DNA of 64,000 nt from Gammaproteobacteria bacterium RIFCSPHIGHO2_12_FULL_36_30 (GTDB lineage: Bacteria > Pseudomonadota > Gammaproteobacteria > Coxiellales > Coxiellaceae), in the NCBI GenBank assembly GCA_001801815.1, contig MGXU01000010.1, positions 124,001-188,000 on the forward strand. The letters are read 5' to 3'. A model generated the notes under the pieces. The model was given only the letters and a program-made list of their open reading frames with translations. It was not told the origin of the DNA and ran no database searches. This document shows positions 1-8,802 of the stretch, piece by piece. The position numbers and the translations under genes were made by a program. Every line of letters starts with the position of its first letter. The stretch's first letter is position 1.

Positions 1-450
1 TCAATTGGTGCGCGCGTTAATGTTATTGCAAAAAATATTCCTGTTGGTTTGGGTGAACCTGTTTTTGATAAATTAGACGCGGTTATTGCACATGCAATGA
101 TGGGAATTAATGCAGCAAAAGGTGTTGAAATTGGTGATGGATTTTCTGTTGTTGCACAAAAAGGTTCAGAAAATAGAGATGAAATTACACCAAGTGGATT
201 TTTATCAAATCATGCAGGTGGAATTTTAGGTGGGATTTCTAGCGGGCAAGATATTTTCGTTAGTGTTGCATTTAAACCCGCATCAAGTATTCGAATCCCC
301 GGAAAAACAATTGATATTAATAATAATCCTGCAGAAATAATTACAACGGGACGACATGATCCGTGTGTTGGTATTCGCGCAGTGCCGATTGTTGAAGCGC
401 GGTTGGCGATGGTTTTGTTGGATTATTTTTTTTTAAAAACCCGAATATGA
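1..450 (+). CDS. aroC: Chorismate synthase, C-terminal part (gene enters from the left edge)
   Basis: The reading frame is open from base 1 and ends at TGA 448-450, so the 5' part lies outside the window. Chorismate synthase converts EPSP to chorismate, the last step of the shikimate pathway, using reduced FMN. The visible residues carry family hallmarks: a [18 protein letters not shown] opening, [14 protein letters not shown], then [17 protein letters not shown] and the signature [19 protein letters not shown] near the end. The last residues (YFFLKTRI) are poorly conserved, as usual for this family. It is followed by a toxin-antitoxin pair and asd on the same strand. Confidence 0.96.
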   Translation, partial: SIGARVNVIAKNIPVGLGEPVFDKLDAVIAHAMMGINAAKGVEIGDGFSVVAQKGSENRDEITPSGFLSNHAGGILGGISSGQDIFVSVAFKPASSIRIPGKTIDINNNPAEIITTGRHDPCVGIRAVPIVEARLAMVLLDYFFLKTRI

Positions 451-501
451 TTCTCTTTGCAAAAGAGCGATAATTTCCTTCTTATAAATACCCTAACTTG
501 T

Positions 502-519
502 AACTACAAACTTGTAGTT
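502..519. promoter_or_regulatory. Perfect palindrome upstream of brnT: probable BrnA operator
   Basis: AACTACAA (502-509) and TTGTAGTT (512-519) form a perfect 8-bp inverted repeat with a 2-bp centre, 40 bases before the brnT start. A possible promoter (TTGATA 518-523, 17-bp spacer, TATTAT 541-546) begins at its right edge. BrnA antitoxins of this class repress their own operon by binding upstream, so this is the natural operator candidate. Binding is inferred, not shown. Confidence 0.55.
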
Positions 520-558
520 GATATTTGTAGGGTGTTTTGTTATTATAGGAGAATAATC

Positions 559-879
559 ATGCTATTTGAGTGGGATGAACATAAGAATAGGATTAATCAA
601 GCAAAGCATGGAATTGATTTTGAATTAGCTTCTCTCGTGTTTCTTGACCCTGATTTGTTATCAGAGCTTGATCATCGCTATACGTATCTTGAAGAACGAT
701 GGAAAACTACTGGATTGGTTGAGGATGGATTGATTTGTGTTGGACATACAGTGGAGAACGATGATGACGAAGAAAATATCAGACTTATCACAGCCAGGGC
801 GGCTAGTTCAAATGAGGCAAGAAGATATCGTATTAACAGAGGAAATGAAAGAGGAATTGCGTGCGTTAAAATATCGTAA
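559..879 (+). CDS. brnT: BrnT family ribonuclease toxin
   Basis: The protein has 106 residues and begins MLFEWDEHKNRINQAKHGIDF, the BrnT signature (FEWDxxKxxxNxxKHG), followed by a conserved EER and an IRLITAR-A strand near residues 74-81. BrnT is a RelE-fold ribonuclease that inhibits translation and is neutralised by BrnA. The ATG at 559 is chosen because AGGAGA precedes it by 6-7 bases and it aligns with family N-termini; an earlier in-frame ATG at 457 would add 34 unrelated residues. BrnT proteins usually end shortly after the ER-Y segment; here the frame continues about 14 residues through brnA, giving a 68-bp overlap. Confidence 0.85.
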   Translation: MLFEWDEHKNRINQAKHGIDFELASLVFLDPDLLSELDHRYTYLEERWKTTGLVEDGLICVGHTVENDDDEENIRLITARAASSNEARRYRINRGNERGIACVKIS

Positions 880-1105
880 AATCGATTTTTCAGATATCCC
901 AGAAACTGATTTTACGTATGCTATTCGCGGAAAATTTTATCGTCCAAGAAAACAGCAAGTCACTGTTCGTTTTGATTTAGATGTGTTGGAATGGTTTAAA
1001 AAATCGTCACCAAAATATCAAACATTGATGAATATTGCGTGCAGAGAATATATGATACGTCATCAAAAGCAGACAAAGAAGACACCGCATGCCAAAAAAA
1101 TATAA
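812..1105 (+). CDS. brnA: BrnA family antitoxin
   Basis: A 97-residue protein with the BrnA C-terminal ribbon-helix-helix region: QQVTVRFDLDVLEWFKKSSPKYQ followed by an INxACREYM-like helix. BrnA binds BrnT and represses the operon. The start MRQEDIVLTEEMKEEL at 812 resembles other BrnA N-termini and has only a weak AGGG ribosome-binding site, consistent with translational coupling to brnT. An upstream ATG at 764 in frame cannot be excluded. The C-terminus is a basic tail (HQKQTKKTPHAKKI) whose last 17 bases overlap the start of asd, so the pair sits tightly in front of a biosynthetic gene. Confidence 0.82.
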   Translation: MRQEDIVLTEEMKEELRALKYRKIDFSDIPETDFTYAIRGKFYRPRKQQVTVRFDLDVLEWFKKSSPKYQTLMNIACREYMIRHQKQTKKTPHAKKI

Positions 1106-2108
1106 CATCGCCATCGTCGGCGCAACAGGAATTGTTGGTGAAACATTATTAAGTTTATTAGCTGAACGTGATTTTCCTGTCGGCGAATTATTTGCATTAG
1201 CGAGTGAAAAATCAGCTGGAAATTCAGTTATTTTTAAAGAAAAACCAATTATGGTAAATATGTTGGATGGTTTTGATTTTTCCAAAATTGATTTTGCTTT
1301 TTTTGCAGCTGGAAATGAAGTGTCATTAAAATATGCGCCGATTGCGGCAGAAGCGGGATGTATTGTGATCGATAAATCCAGCGCATTTCGTTATGACAAA
1401 GATGTTCCGCTCGTTGTTCCTGAAGTAAATCCAACCGCATTAAAAAAAATTCCAAAAAATATTATCGCAAATCCCAATTGCAATACCATTCCTGTTGTTG
1501 CAGCGCTGAAACCTATTTATGATAAATTTGGAATTCAGCGAATTAATATTTCAACCTATCAATCTGTTTCTGGCGCAGGAAAACAAGGCATCGAAGCACT
1601 CGCGAAAGAAACCGCCGCATTATTAAGCGGGCAATCTATTAATGAATACGCACTAAAAAAACAAATTGCATTCAATGTCATTCCAAAAATTGATTCGTTT
1701 CATGAAAATAATTACACACTAGAAGAAATGAAAATTGTATGGGAAACGCAAAAAATTTTAGATGATAAAAAAATCTTAATTAATCCAACTGCGGTTCGCG
1801 TGCCCGTTTTTTTTGGACACAGCGCAAGCGTTCATATTGAAACAGAAAAATTTCCTGATGTAGATGTTGTGCGCGAATTATTGGAAAAAATGCCAGGCAT
1901 TGTTGTGATTGATGGTGATGATTTTCCAACACCTGTGACCGATGCGGCAAGTCAAGATGCAATTTTTGTTGGACGAATTCGCAATGATATTTCTCATAAA
2001 AATGGCATTAATTTATGGGTTGTTGCTGATAACGTTCGAAAAGGTGCGGCACTCAATGCCATTCAAATTGCTGAATTACTCACGCAAAATAGTGTTTATC
2101 GACACTAA
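1089..2108 (+). CDS. asd: Aspartate-semialdehyde dehydrogenase
   Basis: This 339-residue enzyme reduces aspartyl-4-phosphate to aspartate semialdehyde with NADPH, the branch point to lysine, diaminopimelate, threonine and methionine. The N-terminal Rossmann motif GATGIVG (residues 11-17) binds NADPH. The catalytic cysteine is C131 in NPNCNTIP, and the SVSGAGKQG loop and GHSASVHIE segment (with the acid-base histidine) follow. Length and motifs match the usual bacterial enzyme. The ATG overlaps the end of brnA by 17 bp, so in this genome asd is probably co-transcribed with the toxin-antitoxin pair. lysC, the preceding enzyme, lies elsewhere in the window (54444-55661). Confidence 0.95.
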   Translation: MPKKYNIAIVGATGIVGETLLSLLAERDFPVGELFALASEKSAGNSVIFKEKPIMVNMLDGFDFSKIDFAFFAAGNEVSLKYAPIAAEAGCIVIDKSSAFRYDKDVPLVVPEVNPTALKKIPKNIIANPNCNTIPVVAALKPIYDKFGIQRINISTYQSVSGAGKQGIEALAKETAALLSGQSINEYALKKQIAFNVIPKIDSFHENNYTLEEMKIVWETQKILDDKKILINPTAVRVPVFFGHSASVHIETEKFPDVDVVRELLEKMPGIVVIDGDDFPTPVTDAASQDAIFVGRIRNDISHKNGINLWVVADNVRKGAALNAIQIAELLTQNSVYRH

Positions 2109-2127
2109 TTATTCTTAATTTAATATT

Positions 2128-2156
2128 TTGTTAATACTAATCTGTTAAGCTATTTT
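2128..2156 (+). promoter_or_regulatory. Candidate sigma70 promoter for the 1249-residue protein
   Basis: TTGTTA (2128-2133), 17-bp spacer, TATTTT (2151-2156), lying between the asd stop and the start at 2259. This would leave a leader of about 95 nt. It is a match by eye only. Confidence 0.35.
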
Positions 2157-2258
2157 CCTAACCCGATGTTTTACAATGCCTTAATAATATAATTGTATTT
2201 TGTACTATATTTTTCGCATGATTTTCTTTTGTCGCATATTTTTTTGAGGATATTCTCT

Positions 2259-5200
2259 ATGCAAAAATTTAAGACTAATGTTCCAAGAGAAGATTTTTTA
2301 AGAAATCGTGTTGATGACTTATACATTTTTTCATTTGGCGAAAAATCAGGAATATCGGAACAGAGTTTCGGTTTCACTCGCCGTGAAAATATTTTTGGTC
2401 AAAAAATAAGTTTAGTTGCGAATGAAATTACCATGACTGGCGCAGACGTTAAAATGTTTGTCGATCGTGGCAATGGTGCGCAAGCAGTTTCGCCGACGAC
2501 GTTGGCAATTACTAAACTGGGTAATTATATTGCTGAGATAGAAAAATTTTATGATTTAAGACCACAGAAAGATGGTTCTTTAAATGCAGCGCAACTTGAA
2601 ACTCTTCTAAAAAAAGATCCAAATGCGCATGCAAAATATTTATTGTTTCGCCAAGCACAAAATTTATTACGCACTGAATTTACAATTACAGTTGATGGCA
2701 CAGAACGAAAAATTAATTTATTAAAATTAGAACGCACACTTGATCCAAACAATGTCGCCAATCAAGAATATCTCAAAAGTATTTTATTACAATTTTTAAA
2801 TGAATTGCGCGCTACCGCAATACAAATACCAGGATTTGATCGCTCACCCGTTACATCAGATCACAGTATTTATTATGCAGAAAGAGCCGTTGAAAAATTT
2901 CAATGGCCGGTTGATGCGGCAGCGCCGACAAGATTCAGAAAACTTACAACCAATGATCAATTGTTAGCTGATGATAAAAAGATTTGTATTTATGATTTAT
3001 CGCTCAATGGAAATTTAAATGCAACAGAACGTGATAATGTTGCACATTGTATTGCAACATTGTTGCAGCTTAAAGAAACTGAGCGTCAAAATTTTACAAG
3101 CGCAGTAAAAAAAATTACGCCATCAACTGGAATTGGATTACCGGGATTACCTGATCCATTAACACCTGTGCTGGAAATTAAAAAAGATGATGGCATGCTC
3201 ACGCGTTTGGGAAAAGTTGCGGTTAGTGGAATCGCGCGTGGAATATATGCTGTTGCCAATTTAGCGGTGGGTGGTATTAATGCTGGTGCAGATTTATTAA
3301 TTTTAGCGTATAAAAAAGCTACTAAAAAAAATGTAGCGTCGTCAAATGATTCTGCGCTAGATCTAGATAAAGAAGCGAAAGTAATTGCCGATAATTGTTT
3401 GCAAGCGATAAAGAATTTCAGAGATGAAAAAAATACCATTGATGTATTAATACAGCACGCATTAACTGAGAACATTGATAGAAAATACGGAGCGTTATCT
3501 CCCACTAGCGAGACACTAAAAAAATTAACTTTGAGTAAAATAGTACCACGCTTGAATGCTCTTCAATATGAAAAGTTCATTAGTAAAAATACCATCAATC
3601 CATTGGAAGCGAAAAAAGCGCAAGAAAGTTATGATGAGAAATTTGCAGATGTATTTCAAACAAATTTAAAAAATAATTTAATTGAATTAGCAAAAAAAGA
3701 AAATTCAACAGCAGATGAAATTAATGCTGCAATACACGCTGCAGAAAAAGCAACACACAATAACGATGAAGTAAAAAAATTAGCGCAAGCTGCAGAAAAC
3801 GCATTTTCAAATTTACATCCTTCTGTATTAAAACCACAAAGCGAACAAGGCCCCGCTTTTTTACGTGCAAGTTTAACGGGAAATGTTGCGCATATTGCCA
3901 GTACGATAACATCAGTATTTGAAGAATGGGGTCGCATAAATCCTGTGCGTGGAACTGTTGCGCTTGGTGCCGCTGGTTTGATGGCGCAATACACTTTAAC
4001 TATCGCAGCACATCACGCTTGTTTAGCAAGTGCAGAAGAAGCAAGTAAATTAGTGAAAATTTTATCCGCAACAAAAGTATTTCCAGCTTTTTATCATGGT
4101 GTCATGCCAGCGCATGCAGGTGAAGGAATGTTTGCAAAATCATTTACTTCGCTTGTAAATGGTTTGGTGTTAGGTAAAGCAACTTATTTAGCATTGTCAT
4201 TAACAGATACTGCAGCAGGTCGCGAAGGTTATCCAAAAGATTTATTGCGCGCTGTATCTGATTATCCAATCGAAGCAGCATTAATTGCTAGCAGCTTATA
4301 TGCGATGGGGCATGGCGCAATTGAACTTACGCATGAAACAGGCGCATTAGGAAATTGGAAAATATTTGATGAGTTAACCGCTGCTATTAAACCGGCAGCA
4401 GTTATTTTTGATATGATTTATGCAGGAATTGAAGCATTTAAAAAAGAACATCCGTCGAGCATTTCTCCTGCATTGCAATCGCAATTTAATTCGCGTATGG
4501 CGGCGTTATTAACCAATGCGTTATTAAGTCATGTTTCAGAAACAGGTCGCGCCAAAGTTGATGCGGCACAGTTGCAATCTACCGTTCAATCTATTTTAAA
4601 TAATATTATTGATGTTAAAACTGGTGATGATTTTATAATTACATTTAAACGCGAAATGAATGCAGCCTTTTCAGAGCAACGCGAAATAATTGATGCATTC
4701 AATAAACAATTCCCCGCTGAAAGACCTGCGCAAGATATTGATGCTAGCGCAACTGCTTCGTTAGCAAAATCAATTTACGATGCAATTCCAGCAGAAAAAC
4801 GCAATGAAAAAACATTTATGTCTGCATTTGCTGAAGTAGAAATGATGCGAGCAATTAATCCTGAATTTGTCGCAAAAAATAAAGATGCTGTTGTGCAAGC
4901 AGCAGTGCAACGTTTATCTGAGCTTGATAATAAATTTCTGCAAGAAGATGTTAAGCCCATTCAAGAGAAAAAAGGTTTTTTGAAAAAATTAGGAACTGCT
5001 TTTGGAAATACTTTGGTTGGAACAATCTTGCCTGCTGTGCATGGTGTGCTTGGCGCTGTTGTGGGTACGCCGATACGTTTCATCGCAAAACGTCTAGACG
5101 TATCGCATAAAACGATGCGAAAAATTGAAAAATGGTCTGGCTATGATAATTTTATTGCAATGGTAGATGGTGTTCGCGCATTAGCTACAACAGTATTGCG

Positions 5201-6008
5201 CTTACCAGCTAATATTAGTCGAACAATTGTAACAGCTGCCATTCGTATTTCACCAACCGTTACCGGCACTGCAGAAAAAGAAATTGTTGGCGCGGGAATT
5301 GAAGCAGCGCGTGAATTTACAGCAAAAGCAAACTCTATCACTAAGCGTCCTGATGATGTGTCTTGGTATCGCGCGTCGATGTGTGAAGTAAAATTAGTTG
5401 CACCAGAAAGTGCAAAATCTGATGGCGTTGCCTTAACAAAAGATGCTTATATTGCAGAACTAAATCGTGTTGTTAAAAGATATGAAGATTTAAAAGGTGC
5501 TACGACTATTTCATCACCATTAATTCGACATTTGCGCGATGCAATAAAAAGAATAACTGCAAATAGTGAAATACAATCAGAGAAAGCAATAACGCTCAGT
5601 GTTTTAAAAACATTATTTCCAGATGAAACAATTACACTGAATGAAATGTTGGCAGCGCAAAAGAAAATTCCAGCAGCAAATCGCGATGATTACATGCTTG
5701 CTTCATTGCAACGTTTATTTCGTGAAGAAATGTTAGCATCGCAACGTGAACATACCGCTACTTATAAAGCATTTACTCATAACAAAAATGAAAAATATAT
5801 TGAGCATATCCTAAAACAACAAAACGCAATGCTGAAACAATTAGGTGGTCCGGGTTATGATAATGCTGCTTGTAATGAAATAGATGAAATGGCAGCTTCT
5901 GCTAAAGCGATGCGCAAGACTGGTATATTTAAAAAATCTACGGCACAACAAGATGGAAATAGTGCGGTGCCCGATCAAAATAATAGCGTTCCGAGATCAC
6001 CGCGATAA
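2259..6008 (+). CDS. Large protein of unknown function (1249 aa)
   Basis: I do not recognise this protein. The ATG at 2259 is preceded by TTGAGGA, a better ribosome-binding site than any upstream start. There is no signal peptide. Most of the chain is Ala/Lys/Glu-rich and probably helical. Hydrophobic stretches occur near residues 325-350 (AVGGINAGADLLILAY), 560-590 (VALGAAGLMAQYTLTIAA) and 910-940 (GNTLVGTILPAVHGVLGAVVG). The C-terminus is a polar, Gln/Asn/Ser/Pro-rich tail ending SVPRSPR. It is monocistronic, between asd and the convergent nadE. Size, isolation and composition resemble large secreted effectors of intracellular gammaproteobacteria, but no catalytic motif or secretion signal is evident, so that is only a possibility. 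Confidence 0.8.
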   Translation: MQKFKTNVPREDFLRNRVDDLYIFSFGEKSGISEQSFGFTRRENIFGQKISLVANEITMTGADVKMFVDRGNGAQAVSPTTLAITKLGNYIAEIEKFYDLRPQKDGSLNAAQLETLLKKDPNAHAKYLLFRQAQNLLRTEFTITVDGTERKINLLKLERTLDPNNVANQEYLKSILLQFLNELRATAIQIPGFDRSPVTSDHSIYYAERAVEKFQWPVDAAAPTRFRKLTTNDQLLADDKKICIYDLSLNGNLNATERDNVAHCIATLLQLKETERQNFTSAVKKITPSTGIGLPGLPDPLTPVLEIKKDDGMLTRLGKVAVSGIARGIYAVANLAVGGINAGADLLILAYKKATKKNVASSNDSALDLDKEAKVIADNCLQAIKNFRDEKNTIDVLIQHALTENIDRKYGALSPTSETLKKLTLSKIVPRLNALQYEKFISKNTINPLEAKKAQESYDEKFADVFQTNLKNNLIELAKKENSTADEINAAIHAAEKATHNNDEVKKLAQAAENAFSNLHPSVLKPQSEQGPAFLRASLTGNVAHIASTITSVFEEWGRINPVRGTVALGAAGLMAQYTLTIAAHHACLASAEEASKLVKILSATKVFPAFYHGVMPAHAGEGMFAKSFTSLVNGLVLGKATYLALSLTDTAAGREGYPKDLLRAVSDYPIEAALIASSLYAMGHGAIELTHETGALGNWKIFDELTAAIKPAAVIFDMIYAGIEAFKKEHPSSISPALQSQFNSRMAALLTNALLSHVSETGRAKVDAAQLQSTVQSILNNIIDVKTGDDFIITFKREMNAAFSEQREIIDAFNKQFPAERPAQDIDASATASLAKSIYDAIPAEKRNEKTFMSAFAEVEMMRAINPEFVAKNKDAVVQAAVQRLSELDNKFLQEDVKPIQEKKGFLKKLGTAFGNTLVGTILPAVHGVLGAVVGTPIRFIAKRLDVSHKTMRKIEKWSGYDNFIAMVDGVRALATTVLRLPANISRTIVTAAIRISPTVTGTAEKEIVGAGIEAAREFTAKANSITKRPDDVSWYRASMCEVKLVAPESAKSDGVALTKDAYIAELNRVVKRYEDLKGATTISSPLIRHLRDAIKRITANSEIQSEKAITLSVLKTLFPDETITLNEMLAAQKKIPAANRDDYMLASLQRLFREEMLASQREHTATYKAFTHNKNEKYIEHILKQQNAMLKQLGGPGYDNAACNEIDEMAASAKAMRKTGIFKKSTAQQDGNSAVPDQNNSVPRSPR

Positions 6009-6027
6009 AAATACGGTATTGCATAAA

Positions 6028-7638
6028 TTATTTTTTTGATCTCGCATATCCAGATGTAATTGGATACCGTCGATCTTTTCCAAATGCACGCTGCGTTAAA
6101 CGAATACCGATTGGCGCTTGCCGGCGTTTATATTCATTTGCATTAATCATATGAACAACATCGTCCACCGTTTTTTTATTAAAACCCGCATTGACAATTT
6201 GCGTTGGCTCTTCATCTTTTTCAATATACCTTTCCAAAATTTCATCGAGCACATCATAAGGTGGTAATTTATCCTGATCAGTTTGATTTTCTTTTAATTC
6301 TGCGGTGGGTGCGCGCGTGATCACACGATCGGGAATAACTTTATTTATTTTATTACGATAATGCGCAAGTTTGTAGACTAAAGTTTTCGGAACATCTTTA
6401 ATTACAGAAAATCCGCCAGCCATATCGCCATATAAAGTTGCATATCCAACTGACATTTCACTTTTATTTCCGGTTGTTAAAACAATTTTTCCAAATTTAT
6501 TTGAAAGTGCCATTAATAACATGCCGCGAATGCGTGCTTGTAAATTTTCCTCAGTTGAATCGTGCGCTGCATTTTTAAAAATCGGCGATAATGTTTTTAA
6601 AAATTGCGCGAGCAGTTCATCTATTTTAATAATATGATATTCAATGCCGAGCGCTTTTGCTTCTTCAATTGCATCATCAATACTCATTTGCGCGGTAAAT
6701 TGTGATGGCATAATGACAGCGGTTACTTTTTCAGCGCCAATTGCATCTGCTGCAATTGCTAATGTTAATGCAGAATCAATGCCGCCAGATAATCCAATCA
6801 GCGCGCCTGGAAAATTATTTTTGCGAATATAATCTCGCACGCCTAATTTTAATGTTTCATAAATATGAAATTCTTGTGGTAAACGTTCAGGTAATTTTTG
6901 TGGCTCGATTATTATTTTTTTATTTTTTAATTCAACGTCAATAATAATTATTTCTTCAGAATAATATTTTCCTTGCACGCAACGATCGCCATTTGCATCG
7001 ACCGCCATCGATCCGCCATCAAAAACCAATTCATCTTGACCACCAACCAAATTGAGATAAACAATGGGAATATGATTTTCTGTTGCGCGTTGTTTTAATG
7101 TATTTTCTCGCTCACGAACTTTTTTTCGATCATAAGGTGATGCATTAATTGAAATAATTAGTTCCGCACCATCATTTTTTGCTTGTTTTACAGGGTTTTT
7201 ATGCCATAAATCTTCACAAATCACCAAACCGATTTTTATATTATTTAATTCAAACACGCAAGATTTATCACCCGCCGAAAAATATCTTTTTTCATCAAAC
7301 ACAGTGTAATTTGGCAATTCTTGTTTTGCGTAATCAGCAATTATTTTTCCATCACAAATTAACGCCGCTTTATTATAATGTGTTTTGTGATTACTTTCGG
7401 GATAACCAATAATAATATTTTTTTTCCCAATATTTTCTGCAATGCGATGCAATGCGCGCTGACAGCGTTTATAAAATCCTGGGCGAAATAATAAATCTTC
7501 GGGTGGATAACCTGTTAATGCCAATTCTGGAAAAACAATTAAATCAGCGGATATTTTTTTTGATTCTTGAATAATGCGATCAGCGTTGCCGTCAATATCG
7601 CCGACGAGAAAATTTAATTGTGCTAATGCGATTTTCAT
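6028..7638 (-). CDS. nadE: Glutamine-dependent NAD+ synthetase
   Basis: A 536-residue two-domain enzyme that amidates nicotinic-acid adenine dinucleotide to NAD+ using glutamine. The N-terminal nitrilase-like glutaminase domain has the Glu-Lys-Cys triad: E38 in FPELALTGYPPEDLL, K105 in AKQELPNYTVFDE and C141 in LVICEDLW. The C-terminal synthetase domain begins with the pyrophosphatase loop GLSGGIDSAL near residue 283 and contains TTGNKSE and YGDMAGG. Its ATG overlaps the stop of the upstream Mth938-like gene (ATGA), so the two are translationally coupled. It converges with the 1249-residue gene. Confidence 0.95.
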   Translation of the reverse strand: MKIALAQLNFLVGDIDGNADRIIQESKKISADLIVFPELALTGYPPEDLLFRPGFYKRCQRALHRIAENIGKKNIIIGYPESNHKTHYNKAALICDGKIIADYAKQELPNYTVFDEKRYFSAGDKSCVFELNNIKIGLVICEDLWHKNPVKQAKNDGAELIISINASPYDRKKVRERENTLKQRATENHIPIVYLNLVGGQDELVFDGGSMAVDANGDRCVQGKYYSEEIIIIDVELKNKKIIIEPQKLPERLPQEFHIYETLKLGVRDYIRKNNFPGALIGLSGGIDSALTLAIAADAIGAEKVTAVIMPSQFTAQMSIDDAIEEAKALGIEYHIIKIDELLAQFLKTLSPIFKNAAHDSTEENLQARIRGMLLMALSNKFGKIVLTTGNKSEMSVGYATLYGDMAGGFSVIKDVPKTLVYKLAHYRNKINKVIPDRVITRAPTAELKENQTDQDKLPPYDVLDEILERYIEKDEEPTQIVNAGFNKKTVDDVVHMINANEYKRRQAPIGIRLTQRAFGKDRRYPITSGYARSKK

Positions 7639-8003
7639 ATAATTAATCCCGCAGCAACTTTTCTATTTTCGGAAATTAATACGGTGTAAGTTCGACATGC
7701 CGCAGCAGTATTCATACATTCCACATGAAATTTTTTTTCTAACAAGCATGCTAATTTTTTTGCCGGTAATATAATACTTTTTTCGCCTGTACCTAATAAA
7801 ATAATTTCAGGTTGTGTTGTTAATAACAATAATAAATCATCATCTGTTATTGTATCTGTAGTAGTTGGTTTCCATGGTGTAATGATTTTATCAGGCGAAA
7901 TAATTAAACTATTTGTGTACGTTTCGCTATTTATCACTATTTTTCCAGGCGAAAATGACTTGATTTGATAAGTGGCGTTGCTGTGATCTTCGGTTAGCAC
8001 CAT
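7635..8003 (-). CDS. Mth938/Xcc1710-like domain protein (DUF498 type)
   Basis: About 122 residues if translation begins at [17 protein letters not shown], which aligns with the usual start of this small family; an upstream in-frame ATG at 8048 would add 15 residues and run into the rpsF promoter. Family features are the [14 protein letters not shown] strand, [13 protein letters not shown] and the later [11 protein letters not shown] block. Proteins of this family are structurally characterised but their function is not settled; human NDUFAF3 is a distant relative. The stop overlaps the nadE start by 4 bp. No strong Shine-Dalgarno is visible. Confidence 0.75.
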   Translation of the reverse strand: MVLTEDHSNATYQIKSFSPGKIVINSETYTNSLIISPDKIITPWKPTTTDTITDDDLLLLLTTQPEIILLGTGEKSIILPAKKLACLLEKKFHVECMNTAAACRTYTVLISENRKVAAGLII

Positions 8004-8049
8004 AAATAATACTCGTATCGCTGATTTAACTGATAATACCATACACACC

Positions 8050-8078
8050 TTGCGCTATGAACACATCATCGCTATACT
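8050..8078 (+). promoter_or_regulatory. Promoter of the rpsF operon
   Basis: TTGCGC (8050-8055), a 17-bp spacer and TATACT (8073-8078), pointing to a transcript start near 8085. It lies in the short divergent gap between the Mth938-like gene and rpsF. Confidence 0.6.
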
Positions 8079-8084
8079 GCGCGC

Positions 8085-8145
8085 TTGTTTTAACTCCTTG
8101 CTCCACTGCATTTCGCAGGGGGCTACAAAACCGAAAGGGGAAATT
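8085..8145 (+). ncRNA. Probable S6:S18 ribosomal-protein leader RNA
   Basis: The 61-nt leader folds into a hairpin (8100-8104 plus 8106-8109 with 8115-8123, loop AUUUC) topped on an outer helix CUCCUU (8094-8099) with AAGGGG (8135-8140). The outer helix masks the rpsF ribosome-binding site, and an unpaired CCG (8131-8133) sits just beside it on the 3' side. The S6:S18 autoregulatory motif upstream of rpsF in many bacteria is defined by such a CCG next to a helix. The fold and placement fit; I have not tested covariation. Confidence 0.6.
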
Positions 8146-8556
8146 ATGAGACATTACGAAATTGTCTTTTTAGTACATCCTGATCAAAGTGGTCAGGTTC
8201 CATCCATGATTCAACGTTATCAGGGCATCATTAAAAATGGTTCTGGTAAAGTCCATCGCTTAGAAGATTGGGGTCGTCGCGCATTGGCGTATCCAATCGA
8301 TAAAGTGCATAAAGCGCATTACGTATTGATGAATATTGAATGTACTGACGCTGTTTTAAAAGAAATTGAAACCGCATTTCGTTTTAATGACATGGTTATT
8401 CGCAATGTTATTTTACGTCGTGACAGTGCAATCACGGGTCAATCACCTATTGCAAAAAAAGCAGCGAATGAACAAAGCGGTCGTCCTAGTAAAGGACGTT
8501 CTTATGAACATCATGATCGTCATGATCGTGATGATGAAACTGGCGATCGAGCATAG
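8146..8556 (+). CDS. rpsF: 30S ribosomal protein S6
   Basis: The 136-residue protein starts [25 protein letters not shown], typical of S6, with the conserved [15 protein letters not shown] and KAHYVLMN blocks. S6 binds S18 in the 30S platform. The ATG at 8146 follows AAGGGG. An upstream in-frame start at 8050 would place the N-terminus across the promoter and is rejected. The C-terminus is an extended charged tail rich in His, Asp and Arg ([13 protein letters not shown]), as in many gammaproteobacterial S6 proteins. rpsR follows after 9 bases. Confidence 0.97.
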   Translation: MRHYEIVFLVHPDQSGQVPSMIQRYQGIIKNGSGKVHRLEDWGRRALAYPIDKVHKAHYVLMNIECTDAVLKEIETAFRFNDMVIRNVILRRDSAITGQSPIAKKAANEQSGRPSKGRSYEHHDRHDRDDETGDRA

Positions 8557-8565
8557 GAGAAAAAA

Positions 8566-8790
8566 ATGGCTAATTATTTTAAGCGTAAAAAATTCTGTGC
8601 GTTTGAAGCGCAAGAAGCAGTGAGTATTGATTACAAAGATATTGACACATTGAAAGAATATGTCATGGAATCAGGGCGTATTGTGCCAAGTCGTATTACT
8701 GGAACAAGCGCACGTTACCAACGTCAATTATCGCGAGCGGTAAAATTAGCGCGTTATTTAGCGTTATTGCCTTTTTGCGATACGCATTAA
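8566..8790 (+). CDS. rpsR: 30S ribosomal protein S18
   Basis: The 74-residue S18 begins [13 protein letters not shown] and contains the conserved [46 protein letters not shown]. It heterodimerises with S6 in the small subunit. AGGAG lies 6-7 bases before the ATG. It is the second gene of the rpsF operon and has the usual gammaproteobacterial length. Confidence 0.98.
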   Translation: MANYFKRKKFCAFEAQEAVSIDYKDIDTLKEYVMESGRIVPSRITGTSARYQRQLSRAVKLARYLALLPFCDTH

Positions 8791-8802
8791 TTACGAGCTT
8801 GC

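Noticed and set aside
457-558. Upstream extension of brnT from ATG 457
   Set aside because: It crosses the palindromic operator and has no ribosome-binding site; the family start is at 559.
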